DNA of 64,000 nt from Lachnospiraceae bacterium KH1T2 (GTDB lineage Bacteria; Bacillota; Clostridia; Lachnospirales; Lachnospiraceae). Of this stretch, positions 18,276 to 28,195 are shown piece after piece. The DNA is taken from positions 1 through 64,000 of the forward strand of contig FOSY01000017.1 in NCBI GenBank assembly GCA_900114405.1, in the 5' to 3' direction. Every line of letters begins with the position of its first letter. Within the stretch, counting starts at the first letter, position 1. A program made the position numbers and the translations under genes. The notes beneath the pieces are model-generated. The model saw only the letters and a program-made list of their open reading frames with translations, did not search any database and was not told where the DNA came from.

Positions 18276-20259
18276 ATATACTTTTGCATCACAAAGCGGA
18301 AAGGCATATTATTGTAATTCTATTCCTGGATTTATCAATGATACCTCTGATTCTATTGTCGGACAGTTAATACATCATGCTTTTGAAATTAATACAGATC
18401 AGAGAAATGCTTGGGATAATCAGATCAGTGAATTACAAAAGCGATTGGAAGCTTGCGGAATGGAAGGAGATATCATTTTTGAATATGATATCGTTCGATT
18501 AGGAAAACGTATTGACGTAATTCTTTTAATTAGACATATGGTTTTTTCTTTAGAATTTAAGAATGGGAAAAATGCTTTTTCTGCACAGGATGCTCAGCAG
18601 GCAGAGGATTATGCTATAGATATAAAGAATTTTCATAAAGAATCTGAAGATCTTTATGTGTGTCCTATCCTTATCGCAACGGACGCCAAACCGTATCCGA
18701 AAGATCAATCATCAGGATGCTATCCGGATAAGCAGGTTCATCTGCAGAGAGAAAATATAGAAACCTTAATACCAAAAGTTACAACTATTTCAAATATATA
18801 TGGAGATGATGGCGAAATAGATTTTGATAAATGGTTTAATTCGCCGTATTATCCTACGCCGACTATTATTGCTGCGGCAGTTGAAGCTTACAGCACACAT
18901 AATCTCAGTGAGATTGCACAGTCGGAAGCAGGACAGGAAGATATCAATTCATGTGAGCAAAAGCTATATGATATTGTTTCTTATGCAGAAAATAAGAAAA
19001 AGAAATGTGTTTGCTTCGTTACTGGAGTGCCGGGAGCAGGAAAGACCCTTGTTGGTTTGGATGTTGTTGCAAAGAATTTAGATCGAGGAAATAAAGGTTT
19101 AAGCGTATATATTTCTGGAAATGGTCCTCTGGTAGACGTACTTAGGGAAGCCTTAAAAAAGAGTGTAAAGGAGAAAAAGCAATTTAACCGCGAAACAGAA
19201 GCGGCGATAAATACATTAATTCAGAGCAGCTTTGCATTTAAGAAGGATAATTCACTTCATTCCAGACCTACAGCAGAGAATATTTTGATTTTCGATGAAG
19301 CGCAGAGAGTGTGGAATCAGGAAAAAATGAGCAGAAAACATGATAATCCGATGTTGGCTGTCAGTGAACCCCATCTATTATACAGTATAATGGATCGTCA
19401 TCAGGACTGGGCTGTGATGATATGCCTAGTAGGACTTGGGCAAGATATATATGATGGTGAGGTTGGAATTAATGAATGGTTTAGGTGTGGAATAGAAGAT
19501 TTTCCTGAATGGGAAATGTTTTACTCTGATGAAATATTCGGACAATTAGAAGACAAAAATATTGACAGAGGTATGATAGAGAATTGTTCAAGATGTCATC
19601 CGGTTAAGGAACTTCATCTTAAAACCTCAATAAGGTCATTTCGAGCAGATAAGCAATGTCAATTTGTCGATAACTTGTTAGATAATAATCCGGAAAAAAC
19701 AAAGGAAATATATGATCTTATATTTGACAAATATCCGGTTTATGTTACAAGAGACTATCGAAAGGCAAAAATCTGGATAAAATCTCAAGTTAGAGGATCT
19801 CAGCGATGCGGAGTTATGGCTTGCAGCAGTGCTCAGCGATTAAAACCGGAAGGGATATATGTTTCTACGGAAATAGATGTGAAAAATTGGTTTTTGGCAC
19901 CAAGCGATGATTTAAGATCTTCTAATATGATGGAGATTGTTGCAAGTGAATTTAAGGTACAGGGGCTTGAAATAGACTGGGGATTAGTGTGTTGGGACGC
20001 TGATTTACGAAGGAGTGAAAATGGAAACGAATGGGATCATTATTCGTTTAGAGGCACGAAATGGAATAAAAGAAATAAACCAGAACAAAAGCGATATTTA
20101 GTTAATGCTTATAGGGTGCTACTCACAAGATCAAGACAAGGAATGGTGATTTTTGTTCCGAATGGTGAAGATCCAGAAATAGATCCAACAAGGGACTATA
20201 AGTACTATGATGGGATATATAGCTATTTGAAATCTTGTGGAATAAGGGATTTACCATAA
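18268..20259 (+). CDS. DUF2075 helicase with N-terminal PD-(D/E)XK-like nuclease domain
   Basis: In this 663-residue protein the N-terminal 200 residues contain D83 (RIDVILL) and E96-F-K98 (SLEFKNGK), the spacing of a PD-(D/E)XK nuclease. The rest is a DUF2075 SF1-type helicase: Walker A GVPGAGKT (253-260), Walker B IFDEAQ (342-347), and the C-terminal FKVQGLEIDW / NAYRVLLTRSRQG motifs typical of UvrD-like motif VI. It is the last gene of the PLD-Z1-Vsr operon and would supply a second motor-nuclease. ATG 18268 (AGGGGA 7 bases upstream) is preferred over GTG 18262. Confidence 0.82.
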   Translation: MPKYTFASQSGKAYYCNSIPGFINDTSDSIVGQLIHHAFEINTDQRNAWDNQISELQKRLEACGMEGDIIFEYDIVRLGKRIDVILLIRHMVFSLEFKNGKNAFSAQDAQQAEDYAIDIKNFHKESEDLYVCPILIATDAKPYPKDQSSGCYPDKQVHLQRENIETLIPKVTTISNIYGDDGEIDFDKWFNSPYYPTPTIIAAAVEAYSTHNLSEIAQSEAGQEDINSCEQKLYDIVSYAENKKKKCVCFVTGVPGAGKTLVGLDVVAKNLDRGNKGLSVYISGNGPLVDVLREALKKSVKEKKQFNRETEAAINTLIQSSFAFKKDNSLHSRPTAENILIFDEAQRVWNQEKMSRKHDNPMLAVSEPHLLYSIMDRHQDWAVMICLVGLGQDIYDGEVGINEWFRCGIEDFPEWEMFYSDEIFGQLEDKNIDRGMIENCSRCHPVKELHLKTSIRSFRADKQCQFVDNLLDNNPEKTKEIYDLIFDKYPVYVTRDYRKAKIWIKSQVRGSQRCGVMACSSAQRLKPEGIYVSTEIDVKNWFLAPSDDLRSSNMMEIVASEFKVQGLEIDWGLVCWDADLRRSENGNEWDHYSFRGTKWNKRNKPEQKRYLVNAYRVLLTRSRQGMVIFVPNGEDPEIDPTRDYKYYDGIYSYLKSCGIRDLP

Positions 20260-20260
20260 T

Positions 20261-20300
20261 AATAGACCGGAGAGATTGATGAGTCTCTTCGGTCTATTTT
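20261..20300. terminator. Bidirectional terminator between convergent operons
   Basis: AATAGACCG (20261-20269) pairs with CGGTCTATT (20290-20298), with an inner GAGAGA/TCTCTT stem and a T-run on the + strand. It sits 2 bases after the DUF2075 stop and just before the end of the minus-strand methyltransferase. Confidence 0.8.
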
Positions 20301-20301
20301 G

Positions 20302-21357
20302 CTATTCGTTGATATTAGGTTCAATCGATTCATATTCAATGCCTGCAAAGCTTTTAAGAACAGCTTCAAAAATAATCTTTGCACCTCGACAAGGTACAGC
20401 CATACCAATTTGTTTCCGAACTTTTTCTTTGCTGCCAATAAATTCATATGAATCAGGAAAAGTCTGAAGCCTGGCACGTTCCCGGTTCGTTAAGGCGCGT
20501 GGCTCTTTCCAATGATAGATATGTGTTCCTCCTCCTCCACTGCCAGTTACAGTATAGGATGGTTTATCGGGATCTAGTCTTTTGTAGATCTGACTTATTT
20601 TGGCACCCTTAATATGAAGCTGAAGTTCTTCAGGTAAGTCGGCGGTAAATGCGTTTTGACCGGGTTTAATATGTTTCAAACGTTCAACAACCTGCTTTGA
20701 CTGTTTGGTTAGTTCGTTATTAAAGGCATCTGCCGGAATTGGCGGATTTTCTATAGCATTTCGGCATGTATTATCAACATGTGCATATGGTGCTGGTGAA
20801 GGAACCCTAAACTTAACTGACTCAATATCATTTCTTATTCCTATGATGATAATCCGATGTCTTGCTTGAGGAATTCCATATTCTTCGAATTTATAAAGAT
20901 GTGGAGTGATTGTATATCCCGCACCCTGGAGTTCTTCTAATATTTTAGAAAAAGCTTTTCCCTCGTTTGCACTTCGCAATCCACCAACATTTTCAGCAAG
21001 AAACCACATGGGCTTAAATTTTTTTAATGCCTTAACTCCGTAAGAATACAAGGGACCAAAAGTTCCGTCCATTCCCTTTTGTTCACCGACAACACTGTAA
21101 TCATTACATGGAAATCCGAAGGCGAGAGCATCTATCGGAGATAATTGATCCATGTCAAAAGTCCGAATATCTCCATGATAAACAGTTTCTGGGTGGTCAG
21201 GGCATATATTATGCCTATATGTTTCACATGTTGATTCGTCATAATCATTAGCCCATTCGTGAACTATTTTAAAGTCATCATTATTTATATCTGCGTTTGT
21301 CGCGCCCCAGCCTATTCCGCCAGGACCACAAAATAATTCTCCTAAGTGAAAAATCAT
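20302..21357 (-). CDS. Cytosine-5 DNA methyltransferase of the defence island
   Basis: This 351-residue C5 methyltransferase has motif I ELFCGPGGIGWG, motif IV AFGFPCNDYSVVG with catalytic C84, motif VI AENVGGL, motif VIII QARHRIIIIG, and C-terminal ALTNRERARLQTFPD and QIGMAVPC motifs. It would mark self DNA either for the drm operon (where a C5 enzyme is the class 2 DISARM methylase, DrmMII) or for the Z1/PLD operon. It sits between the two, convergent with one and divergent from the other. Its start overlaps the regulator stop (ATGA), so the two are coupled. Confidence 0.92.
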   Translation of the reverse strand: MIFHLGELFCGPGGIGWGATNADINNDDFKIVHEWANDYDESTCETYRHNICPDHPETVYHGDIRTFDMDQLSPIDALAFGFPCNDYSVVGEQKGMDGTFGPLYSYGVKALKKFKPMWFLAENVGGLRSANEGKAFSKILEELQGAGYTITPHLYKFEEYGIPQARHRIIIIGIRNDIESVKFRVPSPAPYAHVDNTCRNAIENPPIPADAFNNELTKQSKQVVERLKHIKPGQNAFTADLPEELQLHIKGAKISQIYKRLDPDKPSYTVTGSGGGGTHIYHWKEPRALTNRERARLQTFPDSYEFIGSKEKVRKQIGMAVPCRGAKIIFEAVLKSFAGIEYESIEPNINE

Positions 21358-21689
21358 TTTTTATGTCCTTTCATTTTTATAATGTAATCGATCTCTGACT
21401 GAACATGCTGAATGTCATTTGCGTCTAGTAATTCGATGTTTTTAAAACCTGAATGATACTGTTCTAAATCATTGGGTGTAAATAATCCGGTCATTATATA
21501 CATTGGAATAATAGGAATATCATAAAGGTTAGATAGTTTTCTTAAATCTTCTATTTTAAGATTATCGGCATTTCCATTTTCTGCCTTGGATAATCTTGAG
21601 TCTGTAATACCTGTTAATTTGAATACTTTATTAAGGCTAAACCCTTTTTCTATTCGTACTAATTTTAAATATGAACCTAAGTTTTGCAT
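21354..21689 (-). CDS. XRE-family regulator paired with the methyltransferase (controller-protein-like)
   Basis: This 111-residue protein has a helix-turn-helix in residues 3-65 (LGSYLKLVRIEKGFSLNKV, TDSRLSKAENG) and a short C-terminal helix region. Genes of this size immediately upstream of a methylase, translationally coupled to it, act as controller proteins in restriction-modification systems, delaying restriction until DNA is methylated. The palindrome and half-site in its own promoter fit autoregulation. A role over the divergent drmE operon is possible because the same 230-bp gap serves both. Confidence 0.8.
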   Translation of the reverse strand: MQNLGSYLKLVRIEKGFSLNKVFKLTGITDSRLSKAENGNADNLKIEDLRKLSNLYDIPIIPMYIMTGLFTPNDLEQYHSGFKNIELLDANDIQHVQSEIDYIIKMKGHKK

Positions 21690-21707
21690 AAAAATACCCC
21701 GTATAAA

Positions 21708-21770
21708 AATATAGCATTGTTGCTGCGAAAAGTCAATTATTATAAGAAAATTTGCTGCGAAAACGCAGCA
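21708..21770 (-). promoter_or_regulatory. Promoter and operator of the regulator-methyltransferase pair
   Basis: On the minus strand, TTGACT (21731-21736), a 17-bp spacer and TATATT (21708-21713) form a near-consensus promoter. TGCTGCG-AAAA-CGCAGCA (21753-21770) is a perfect palindrome just upstream of the -35. A third copy of its half-site, TGCTGCG (21721-21727), lies inside the spacer. A high-affinity upstream site plus a half-site within the promoter is the arrangement expected for an activator/repressor switch by a small XRE protein. Confidence 0.7.
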
Positions 21771-21917
21771 GTTATAATCCGTTAAAGTTTGTAAATATTG
21801 TAGTAAAGTATTAGTATATATAAGTGAATAACGATTGATATTTTATAAATTTGTATTTTTATTCATGGATTATATATAAATTATGAAAGCTATATTTCGG
21901 GTATGTAAGGAGTACAC

Positions 21918-24566
21918 ATGCAAAAGAACAGGACAGGATTTTTGGAACTGATTAATAAGGTAGCTATTGGATATAAGGGTACAGTTATACCTAAAAATCG
22001 GGTGTTTGCTATGGAAGAACAGTTTTTATCGGAGGCATTTGATAATAGTAATAATCATAAGACACTTATTTTTCAGCATACAGGATCTGACTGTTATGAT
22101 GCAGTTGCCTTAACGGTTATCAGTTTAGGATTAATATTCTTAAATAATGCTACAACTTCAGAACTTGAAAAAGAAATTAAAAATGGAGATATAGTCACAT
22201 ATAAATCAAAAAGATGGATATTTTCTGGAATCACTAATATTGAAGGTATTAATAGATGTGTTTTAAAAAATGACAAAGGTGATACGATATATGTCCATGA
22301 ATCTAATATGTGTGATGTTCTTCAATATAATGGAAAGTCAAAAAAATTAAACGGCATTGGAATTGGAAGAAATGAATCAAGAAGAACAGAATTTTTAAAG
22401 TATGTGGCTGAATTAAATGGAAAAGAAATAGCTGCTTCTTCAACACAATCGGTAATTCTTTATATTGATAATAGGAGATTCGACGAATTACTTAATGGCA
22501 TTTCGATAAAATTTGAGAATAGAGAATATAAAATTTTGGATTTGGTTACAGCTTCTTTTTATACAGATAATGTTGAAATAAAAAAAAGAGGAAACGCTAA
22601 CAATAATGAGCCAATGTTGAAGGCTACCTTTAGCATAGATAAAGCAGAAGAACTTGTGAAAAAAAAGCAGGGAAATACTGTCATTGGGTTTGTTGTGTTC
22701 GATGATAGAGTATACAAAAAGTATGGTATGGATTTGGAAGGAATACTATACAGGAAGAAACTGCCTTTTTCAATAATCATTACTAAACTATCGATGGATA
22801 AGTGGATTATGTCCCAGATCGATAATGATGACAACATTATGGTTTTAGCACTTACTTCAGAATATTTGAAAGCGTTGAAAAAATCAGGAGATAAGTTGGA
22901 TAAGCCTTTTATTGTAGTAAGCTATGAAAAAATAATTGATAGCTTCAACAAAGAAATAAAGGATACTATTGATAGTAAGGCTACTGAACATATTATAAAA
23001 AGTACTTTTGAGGACAAAGATTTCAATAGAACGAAGAGTAATATTGCGTATGTTATGAATGAATGTCTAGATAATCAAGAAGTAATGGAGTTTTGTCGGT
23101 GGGCTTATTTCATGTTAAAGCTATTTAATAATGCAATTTTTACTTTCAAGGCTTATGAGACGTTTTCAGAAGGGTTTGATGAGTTAAAAGATTTGGCTGT
23201 TCCATCAGCAAAAATTGAAGACTATAAAAAGACTGTTGTGAAGTATCCAATGGCGGTACAAAATCAAATTCGTTTAATAATCGATTATATAGAGTCTAAG
23301 TATAACTTGTATTGGGATGAAAATCCGAAATTCAGTTTTTTTGTGAGAGCCATAAGGAAGAAAATAAATGAAAATATACTTGTTGTTGTTCCAAATAACA
23401 GATATCAGCTATTTATTGATAGACTGTTTGTCTGGAGAAAATCTGTCAAGTATAGGGTAGTAACTGAGTCACAGATCAAACGAATAGATTTGACGCAGTA
23501 TACAGATATTTATTATACATCATTGATGAAGACTTTTAAGTACAATCCGTTTGATAACGCATTTAATAAAAGAATCGACATAATGATATATGATAATCAG
23601 CTTAAATTGTATAGATTTTTAAAAAAGGAATTTACGTTATATAAAAAATCTTTAAATGAAAGGTCATACGCTCCGTTTTTCTATGTACCAGATAATTCTA
23701 ATTATAGTGATTCTTATAGCAGTAGAGAAAACGCTGAGAAAGTATCCGACCAAGTGGATGAGTTTGAAATTGATAATAAATTACAAAAGTCATTTATGGA
23801 ATCATTTTTACAGGGAGAAAGATATCTTTCGCAGCGGGAATATGAAGAGTCTCCCCGAAGGCAAGGGTATTTTCTTACAGCATACAAATATGCAAAATTT
23901 ATTTCCGGAGAAAATGCGATATTCACTAAGGGATATGTTGCATATGTTATAAATCCTGATAAACAATGCGTTGAAGAAAGACCAGTAGACGATTTGAAAG
24001 AAGGGGATCAATTAATATTTTTGGTTAAAGATAATAATACTAAGGATATCGTCGATGAATTATTATCAGAGATCGTATATAAAGATGCAGAATTAGAGAG
24101 AAATTATAATTTGGTTAGGTCATGGAAGATCGCATGTAGAGAGTATAAATATGATAAGGGACTAAAATATACACAAATTTCAAATTTGTTTAGAATAAAA
24201 GGCTATAAAGTGAATGCTCAGGTTATCAGAAGTTGGCTAGATGAAGAATCTCATATAGTTGGACCTAAGAAGAAAGAAGCCTTTATAGGTATTCAAGAAG
24301 TTTTTGGAAAAGATATTATACCAGAAAATTACATGGATTATGCTAATGCAACAAAGTATATCCGCTCAACTCGAATGAAAATTCTTAAGTTGCTCGAAAA
24401 AACGATTATTTCTGACAACATTGAATTTGAAGATGACATGGGCATTTTAGATGGAATGAAAGAAATAATAGAGGAAATTGCTATAATTAAACAGATAGAT
24501 CATATTGAAACTACCGATTCTTTTAATATTGCAGGATATCGTGCAAATAGACCTATTGAGAGCTAA
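21918..24566 (+). CDS. drmE: DrmE-like DISARM class 2 protein
   Basis: This 882-residue protein shows no Walker motif that I can see. The N-terminus has LIFQHTGSDCYDAVALTVISLGLIFL (about residues 43-68), and the C-terminal 120 residues look helix-turn-helix-like (YTQISNLFRIKGYKVNAQVI). I identify it as DrmE mainly from length and its place directly before drmA and drmB, the order in class 2 DISARM (drmE-drmA-drmB-drmC-drmMII). GTAAGGAG precedes the ATG; the gap to drmA is 17 bases. A sequence profile comparison would decide the family. Confidence 0.6.
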   Translation: MQKNRTGFLELINKVAIGYKGTVIPKNRVFAMEEQFLSEAFDNSNNHKTLIFQHTGSDCYDAVALTVISLGLIFLNNATTSELEKEIKNGDIVTYKSKRWIFSGITNIEGINRCVLKNDKGDTIYVHESNMCDVLQYNGKSKKLNGIGIGRNESRRTEFLKYVAELNGKEIAASSTQSVILYIDNRRFDELLNGISIKFENREYKILDLVTASFYTDNVEIKKRGNANNNEPMLKATFSIDKAEELVKKKQGNTVIGFVVFDDRVYKKYGMDLEGILYRKKLPFSIIITKLSMDKWIMSQIDNDDNIMVLALTSEYLKALKKSGDKLDKPFIVVSYEKIIDSFNKEIKDTIDSKATEHIIKSTFEDKDFNRTKSNIAYVMNECLDNQEVMEFCRWAYFMLKLFNNAIFTFKAYETFSEGFDELKDLAVPSAKIEDYKKTVVKYPMAVQNQIRLIIDYIESKYNLYWDENPKFSFFVRAIRKKINENILVVVPNNRYQLFIDRLFVWRKSVKYRVVTESQIKRIDLTQYTDIYYTSLMKTFKYNPFDNAFNKRIDIMIYDNQLKLYRFLKKEFTLYKKSLNERSYAPFFYVPDNSNYSDSYSSRENAEKVSDQVDEFEIDNKLQKSFMESFLQGERYLSQREYEESPRRQGYFLTAYKYAKFISGENAIFTKGYVAYVINPDKQCVEERPVDDLKEGDQLIFLVKDNNTKDIVDELLSEIVYKDAELERNYNLVRSWKIACREYKYDKGLKYTQISNLFRIKGYKVNAQVIRSWLDEESHIVGPKKKEAFIGIQEVFGKDIIPENYMDYANATKYIRSTRMKILKLLEKTIISDNIEFEDDMGILDGMKEIIEEIAIIKQIDHIETTDSFNIAGYRANRPIES

Positions 24567-24583
24567 AAAAGGAGATAATACCT

Positions 24584-27500
24584 ATGGATGATAAGAGATT
24601 AGATGGGAGAAAAGAATTAATTAGAAGAATGAAAAGGGAAATGTTGGGACCTGGTTCTGAGATTTCTAGTGTTGATATAGAGCATGAGGTGATTTCAGGA
24701 GATCCAGGTCAGAGATATTGTATAGGAATATTATACCCTCAGGGAAATACAATAGGACTTGAAGAGGATGATTTGGATAATAAAGAAGGAAATGCTAAAG
24801 AAGATGTAGACTTTGACAATTTTAATCCTGAAAAGAATATAAACACAGAAGATACCGAAAGATATCGTTTGGCTGATACTATGGTGGAAGATACTATGGA
24901 TGAGAATATAAATATGGCTACAAGATTGTTGCCATCATCTATGGGTTTAACATTCATATCAAAAGTGGATTTGAAGCAGTTGGTTATAAATGGCAAATTT
25001 GCAAAATATAGAGCCTCGCTGATACCGGATTGTAAAATAAAAATTGATGATTTACTTGCAGATGATTTTTGTGTTCCAGAAGTCTTTGACTCTTTTTATG
25101 AATATGACAAGACTAATCATATTCTGTCGTTAAAATCTAAAGTTCTGCCTAAGCAGATAAAGTATTGGTATGATCAGGATAAGGCTGATGATGGATTTTT
25201 TAAGAATTATGCCTATAAAATGCTTGAGCTTTTAAAAGGCAAAGTTCGTGTACCTTATGAGTTTGAAACTGAAATCAATTTTAGTGATGGAGCATATTAT
25301 AATTCAAATCTTGAAATAGAAGGTGTTGAAGCTGGTATTTGCGCCTTAAAACACAAATTGGTCAATGGATTTTATTCTTATACCATCATGTTGATAAATA
25401 TGGCAAAGGGAAAGCCGGGAAAGGATAATTTATATCAACCTGAAATAAGCATTGATACTGATAAAAATGGTTTGTTGGTTTTTAATGATTATTCAGAATT
25501 AGATATTGTACAGGATTATACGGAAGAAGAGGCATCTAATAGCCTTTTATATAGAAATCACAAAAAGTATGGAACAGGATTAGGTGTTTCGGTTAATTGG
25601 AATATTTCAGATGAGGGCAAGGGACAGATATATACAGATTTTTTTCCTACTGTTGAGGTCCCGCAAATGGAGTTTACAGTAGACGAAAAATATAATGTAC
25701 CTGACAAAACATTTAGCATGAAATATTTATCAGACTTAGATAGCGATTCCAAGGAAAATAAAATTGCTTATCTTAAGCAACTTTCCGAAGGATACAATAG
25801 TTGGATTGGAGAAATAGAAAGCAAAATTCATGCACTTCCAAATCATCATTTTTATACTGCGCAAAGACATATAAGTAATTGCAGATATTGTCAGAATAGA
25901 ATAGCGGAAGGTATATGTGAACTTGAAAACAATCCGCCGGCATGGGATGCATTTCAGTTAGCTAACAGAGCGATGTATATGCAGAGAGTTCAAATTGTCT
26001 TGCAGAGTAAATTTGAAGATGTGTATCCAGATAATGATGAATTAGGTGAGTTGCTTGAAGATATGAATTACTATGAACAGCCAGATTCACATTTTTGGAG
26101 ACCGTTTCAGTTAGCTTTTTTATTAATGAGTGTAACTTCAATGTCAAATGACAATGTTAGCAACAAAGAAAGAGATATTGTTGATTTGATTTGGTTTCCA
26201 ACTGGAGGAGGTAAAACAGAGGCTTATCTGGGATTGGCTGCATTCACAATTTTTTATAGGAGACTGTCTCATTTGTCAGAGTCTGGAGGAACAGCGATTA
26301 TCATGCGATATACGTTGAGATTACTGGCAGCACAGCAGTTTACTAGAGCATCGACTTTAATATGTGCATGTGAATTGATTCGTCAAGAAGCTAAGAGAAG
26401 GAGCAGTAGTTATCCACGGTATGATCTTGGAGATGATGAAATAAATATAGGATTATGGATTGGAGGTGCACATACACCTAATAAAAATAAGGAAGCTGTT
26501 GAGTGCTACGATAAATTATCTAAGGCAATTAATAAGAACCTTGAATATACTAAGGAAAAGTATAATAAATTTCAAGTGTTAAAATGTCCATGGTGTGGAA
26601 CAAAATTAGTCAAAGATATCGATAAAAGAAACAAAGTAGTAGGGAAATGGGGTTATAGGTTAAGAAATAAAAAACATTTTTATTTATGCTGTACACATGA
26701 GAGCTGTTTATTTAATGATAAGCTTCCGCTTCAAATTGTTGATGAAGAATTATATGACAATCCTCCGACACTACTATTTGCAACTGTAGATAAATTTGCA
26801 ATGATGCCATGGTATGGAGAGATAGGAAGGTTTTTTGCAACAGACACGAATAATAGAACACCTGAATTGATAATTCAGGACGAACTCCATCTTATATCGG
26901 GACCATTAGGAAGTATGGTTGGTCTTTATGAGGCTGCAATTGATTATTTGTGCTGTCATAAAGGAATAAAGCCTAAAATTATTGCTTCCACAGCAACAAT
27001 CTGTAAAGCTAAGGAGCAATGTTCGTCACTATATAATAGAGAAGTATTTCAGTTTCCACCGCAGGGAATCGATGAAGCAGATTCATTTTTTGCTAAATCG
27101 GCTGATATTAGTAAAAAGTCTGGGCGAGAATATGTTGGATTAATGCCATCTGGAAAAACAAAGGCTATGATGGAAAGTAGAGTACTGGCATCATTACTGC
27201 AAATCGTAAAGGAAAGTCGGTATGATGATGAGGTCAAGGATACTTTTTGGACGCTTACAACGTATTTCAATAGCCTTAAAGAATTAGGAAAATGCTCAAC
27301 CATTGTTCAGAATGATGTACGAGATAATATTGAAAGAATGGCGCATAGAAACAATTATCTCTTTGGGAAAAGGACTATTCTGAAAGCGGATGAACTAACA
27401 AGTCGTATTTCAACTACAGAGCTAAATAGAACGCTCAATCGTTTGGAAAAAATACATTATTCTAAGGAAAACTGGGAAAATAAAATTTATCCAGTCAATT

Positions 27501-28195
27501 TATTATTAGCAACAAATATGATATCTGTTGGCATAGATGTGGATAGACTCAATTCAATGGTAATAATCGGGCAGCCGAAACTTACTAGTGAATATATCCA
27601 AGCCTCTAGCAGAGTTGGAAGAAAATTTCCTGGAGTTGTTTTTGTTCAATATGATGGAGCAAGAAGTAGAGACCGGTCACATTATGAACAATTTAAATCA
27701 TATCATGAGTCATTCTATCGTTATGTTGAACCTACAGGTGTAACTCCATTTTCTGAACCGTCAAGAAAAAGAGCGTTACACGCTGTTTTGGTTTCAATGA
27801 TTAGACATATGTATTTTGAAACAGATGATGAATTAAGACTTTTTGATAAAGAAAAGTATAGTAAAGAACTGCGAGTATTGTCTCAATATATTATTAACAG
27901 GATTGACAGCGTAAATAAGAGACTTACATATGAGGTCTCAAATGAGTGTAATGAGATAGAGGATGAAATTGAAATAATATATGAGAGAATTAATAGATTG
28001 GTTGAACATGCTGAACATGAACGCATTGAATATGGAAATATAATGGGATATAAAAATCCAGATTGGCTTAGGATTCTTAAACCATTTGGAGTTGACGAAG
28101 ATGAATATGATTCTTTTAATACGATGACATCTATGCGTAATGTTGAAGCATCTGTTAATGTGAATGTAATAGTATTGGGAGAAGATAATGAGTAA
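24584..28195 (+). CDS. drmA: DrmA-type DISARM helicase
   Basis: This 1203-residue SF2 helicase has Walker A PTGGGKTEAY (K544), a DELH box at 766-769 (IIQDELHLISGPLGS), motif III ASTATI, and motif VI QASSRVGRKFPG (from Q1006), followed by FYRYVEPTGVTPFSEP. A Cys-pair insert (CPWCGTK ... CCTHESC, near 668-705) may bind zinc. DrmA is the DNA-translocating core of DISARM, acting with DrmB on invading DNA. It overlaps drmB by 8 bases, so the pair is translationally coupled. Confidence 0.9.
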   Translation: MDDKRLDGRKELIRRMKREMLGPGSEISSVDIEHEVISGDPGQRYCIGILYPQGNTIGLEEDDLDNKEGNAKEDVDFDNFNPEKNINTEDTERYRLADTMVEDTMDENINMATRLLPSSMGLTFISKVDLKQLVINGKFAKYRASLIPDCKIKIDDLLADDFCVPEVFDSFYEYDKTNHILSLKSKVLPKQIKYWYDQDKADDGFFKNYAYKMLELLKGKVRVPYEFETEINFSDGAYYNSNLEIEGVEAGICALKHKLVNGFYSYTIMLINMAKGKPGKDNLYQPEISIDTDKNGLLVFNDYSELDIVQDYTEEEASNSLLYRNHKKYGTGLGVSVNWNISDEGKGQIYTDFFPTVEVPQMEFTVDEKYNVPDKTFSMKYLSDLDSDSKENKIAYLKQLSEGYNSWIGEIESKIHALPNHHFYTAQRHISNCRYCQNRIAEGICELENNPPAWDAFQLANRAMYMQRVQIVLQSKFEDVYPDNDELGELLEDMNYYEQPDSHFWRPFQLAFLLMSVTSMSNDNVSNKERDIVDLIWFPTGGGKTEAYLGLAAFTIFYRRLSHLSESGGTAIIMRYTLRLLAAQQFTRASTLICACELIRQEAKRRSSSYPRYDLGDDEINIGLWIGGAHTPNKNKEAVECYDKLSKAINKNLEYTKEKYNKFQVLKCPWCGTKLVKDIDKRNKVVGKWGYRLRNKKHFYLCCTHESCLFNDKLPLQIVDEELYDNPPTLLFATVDKFAMMPWYGEIGRFFATDTNNRTPELIIQDELHLISGPLGSMVGLYEAAIDYLCCHKGIKPKIIASTATICKAKEQCSSLYNREVFQFPPQGIDEADSFFAKSADISKKSGREYVGLMPSGKTKAMMESRVLASLLQIVKESRYDDEVKDTFWTLTTYFNSLKELGKCSTIVQNDVRDNIERMAHRNNYLFGKRTILKADELTSRISTTELNRTLNRLEKIHYSKENWENKIYPVNLLLATNMISVGIDVDRLNSMVIIGQPKLTSEYIQASSRVGRKFPGVVFVQYDGARSRDRSHYEQFKSYHESFYRYVEPTGVTPFSEPSRKRALHAVLVSMIRHMYFETDDELRLFDKEKYSKELRVLSQYIINRIDSVNKRLTYEVSNECNEIEDEIEIIYERINRLVEHAEHERIEYGNIMGYKNPDWLRILKPFGVDEDEYDSFNTMTSMRNVEASVNVNVIVLGEDNE

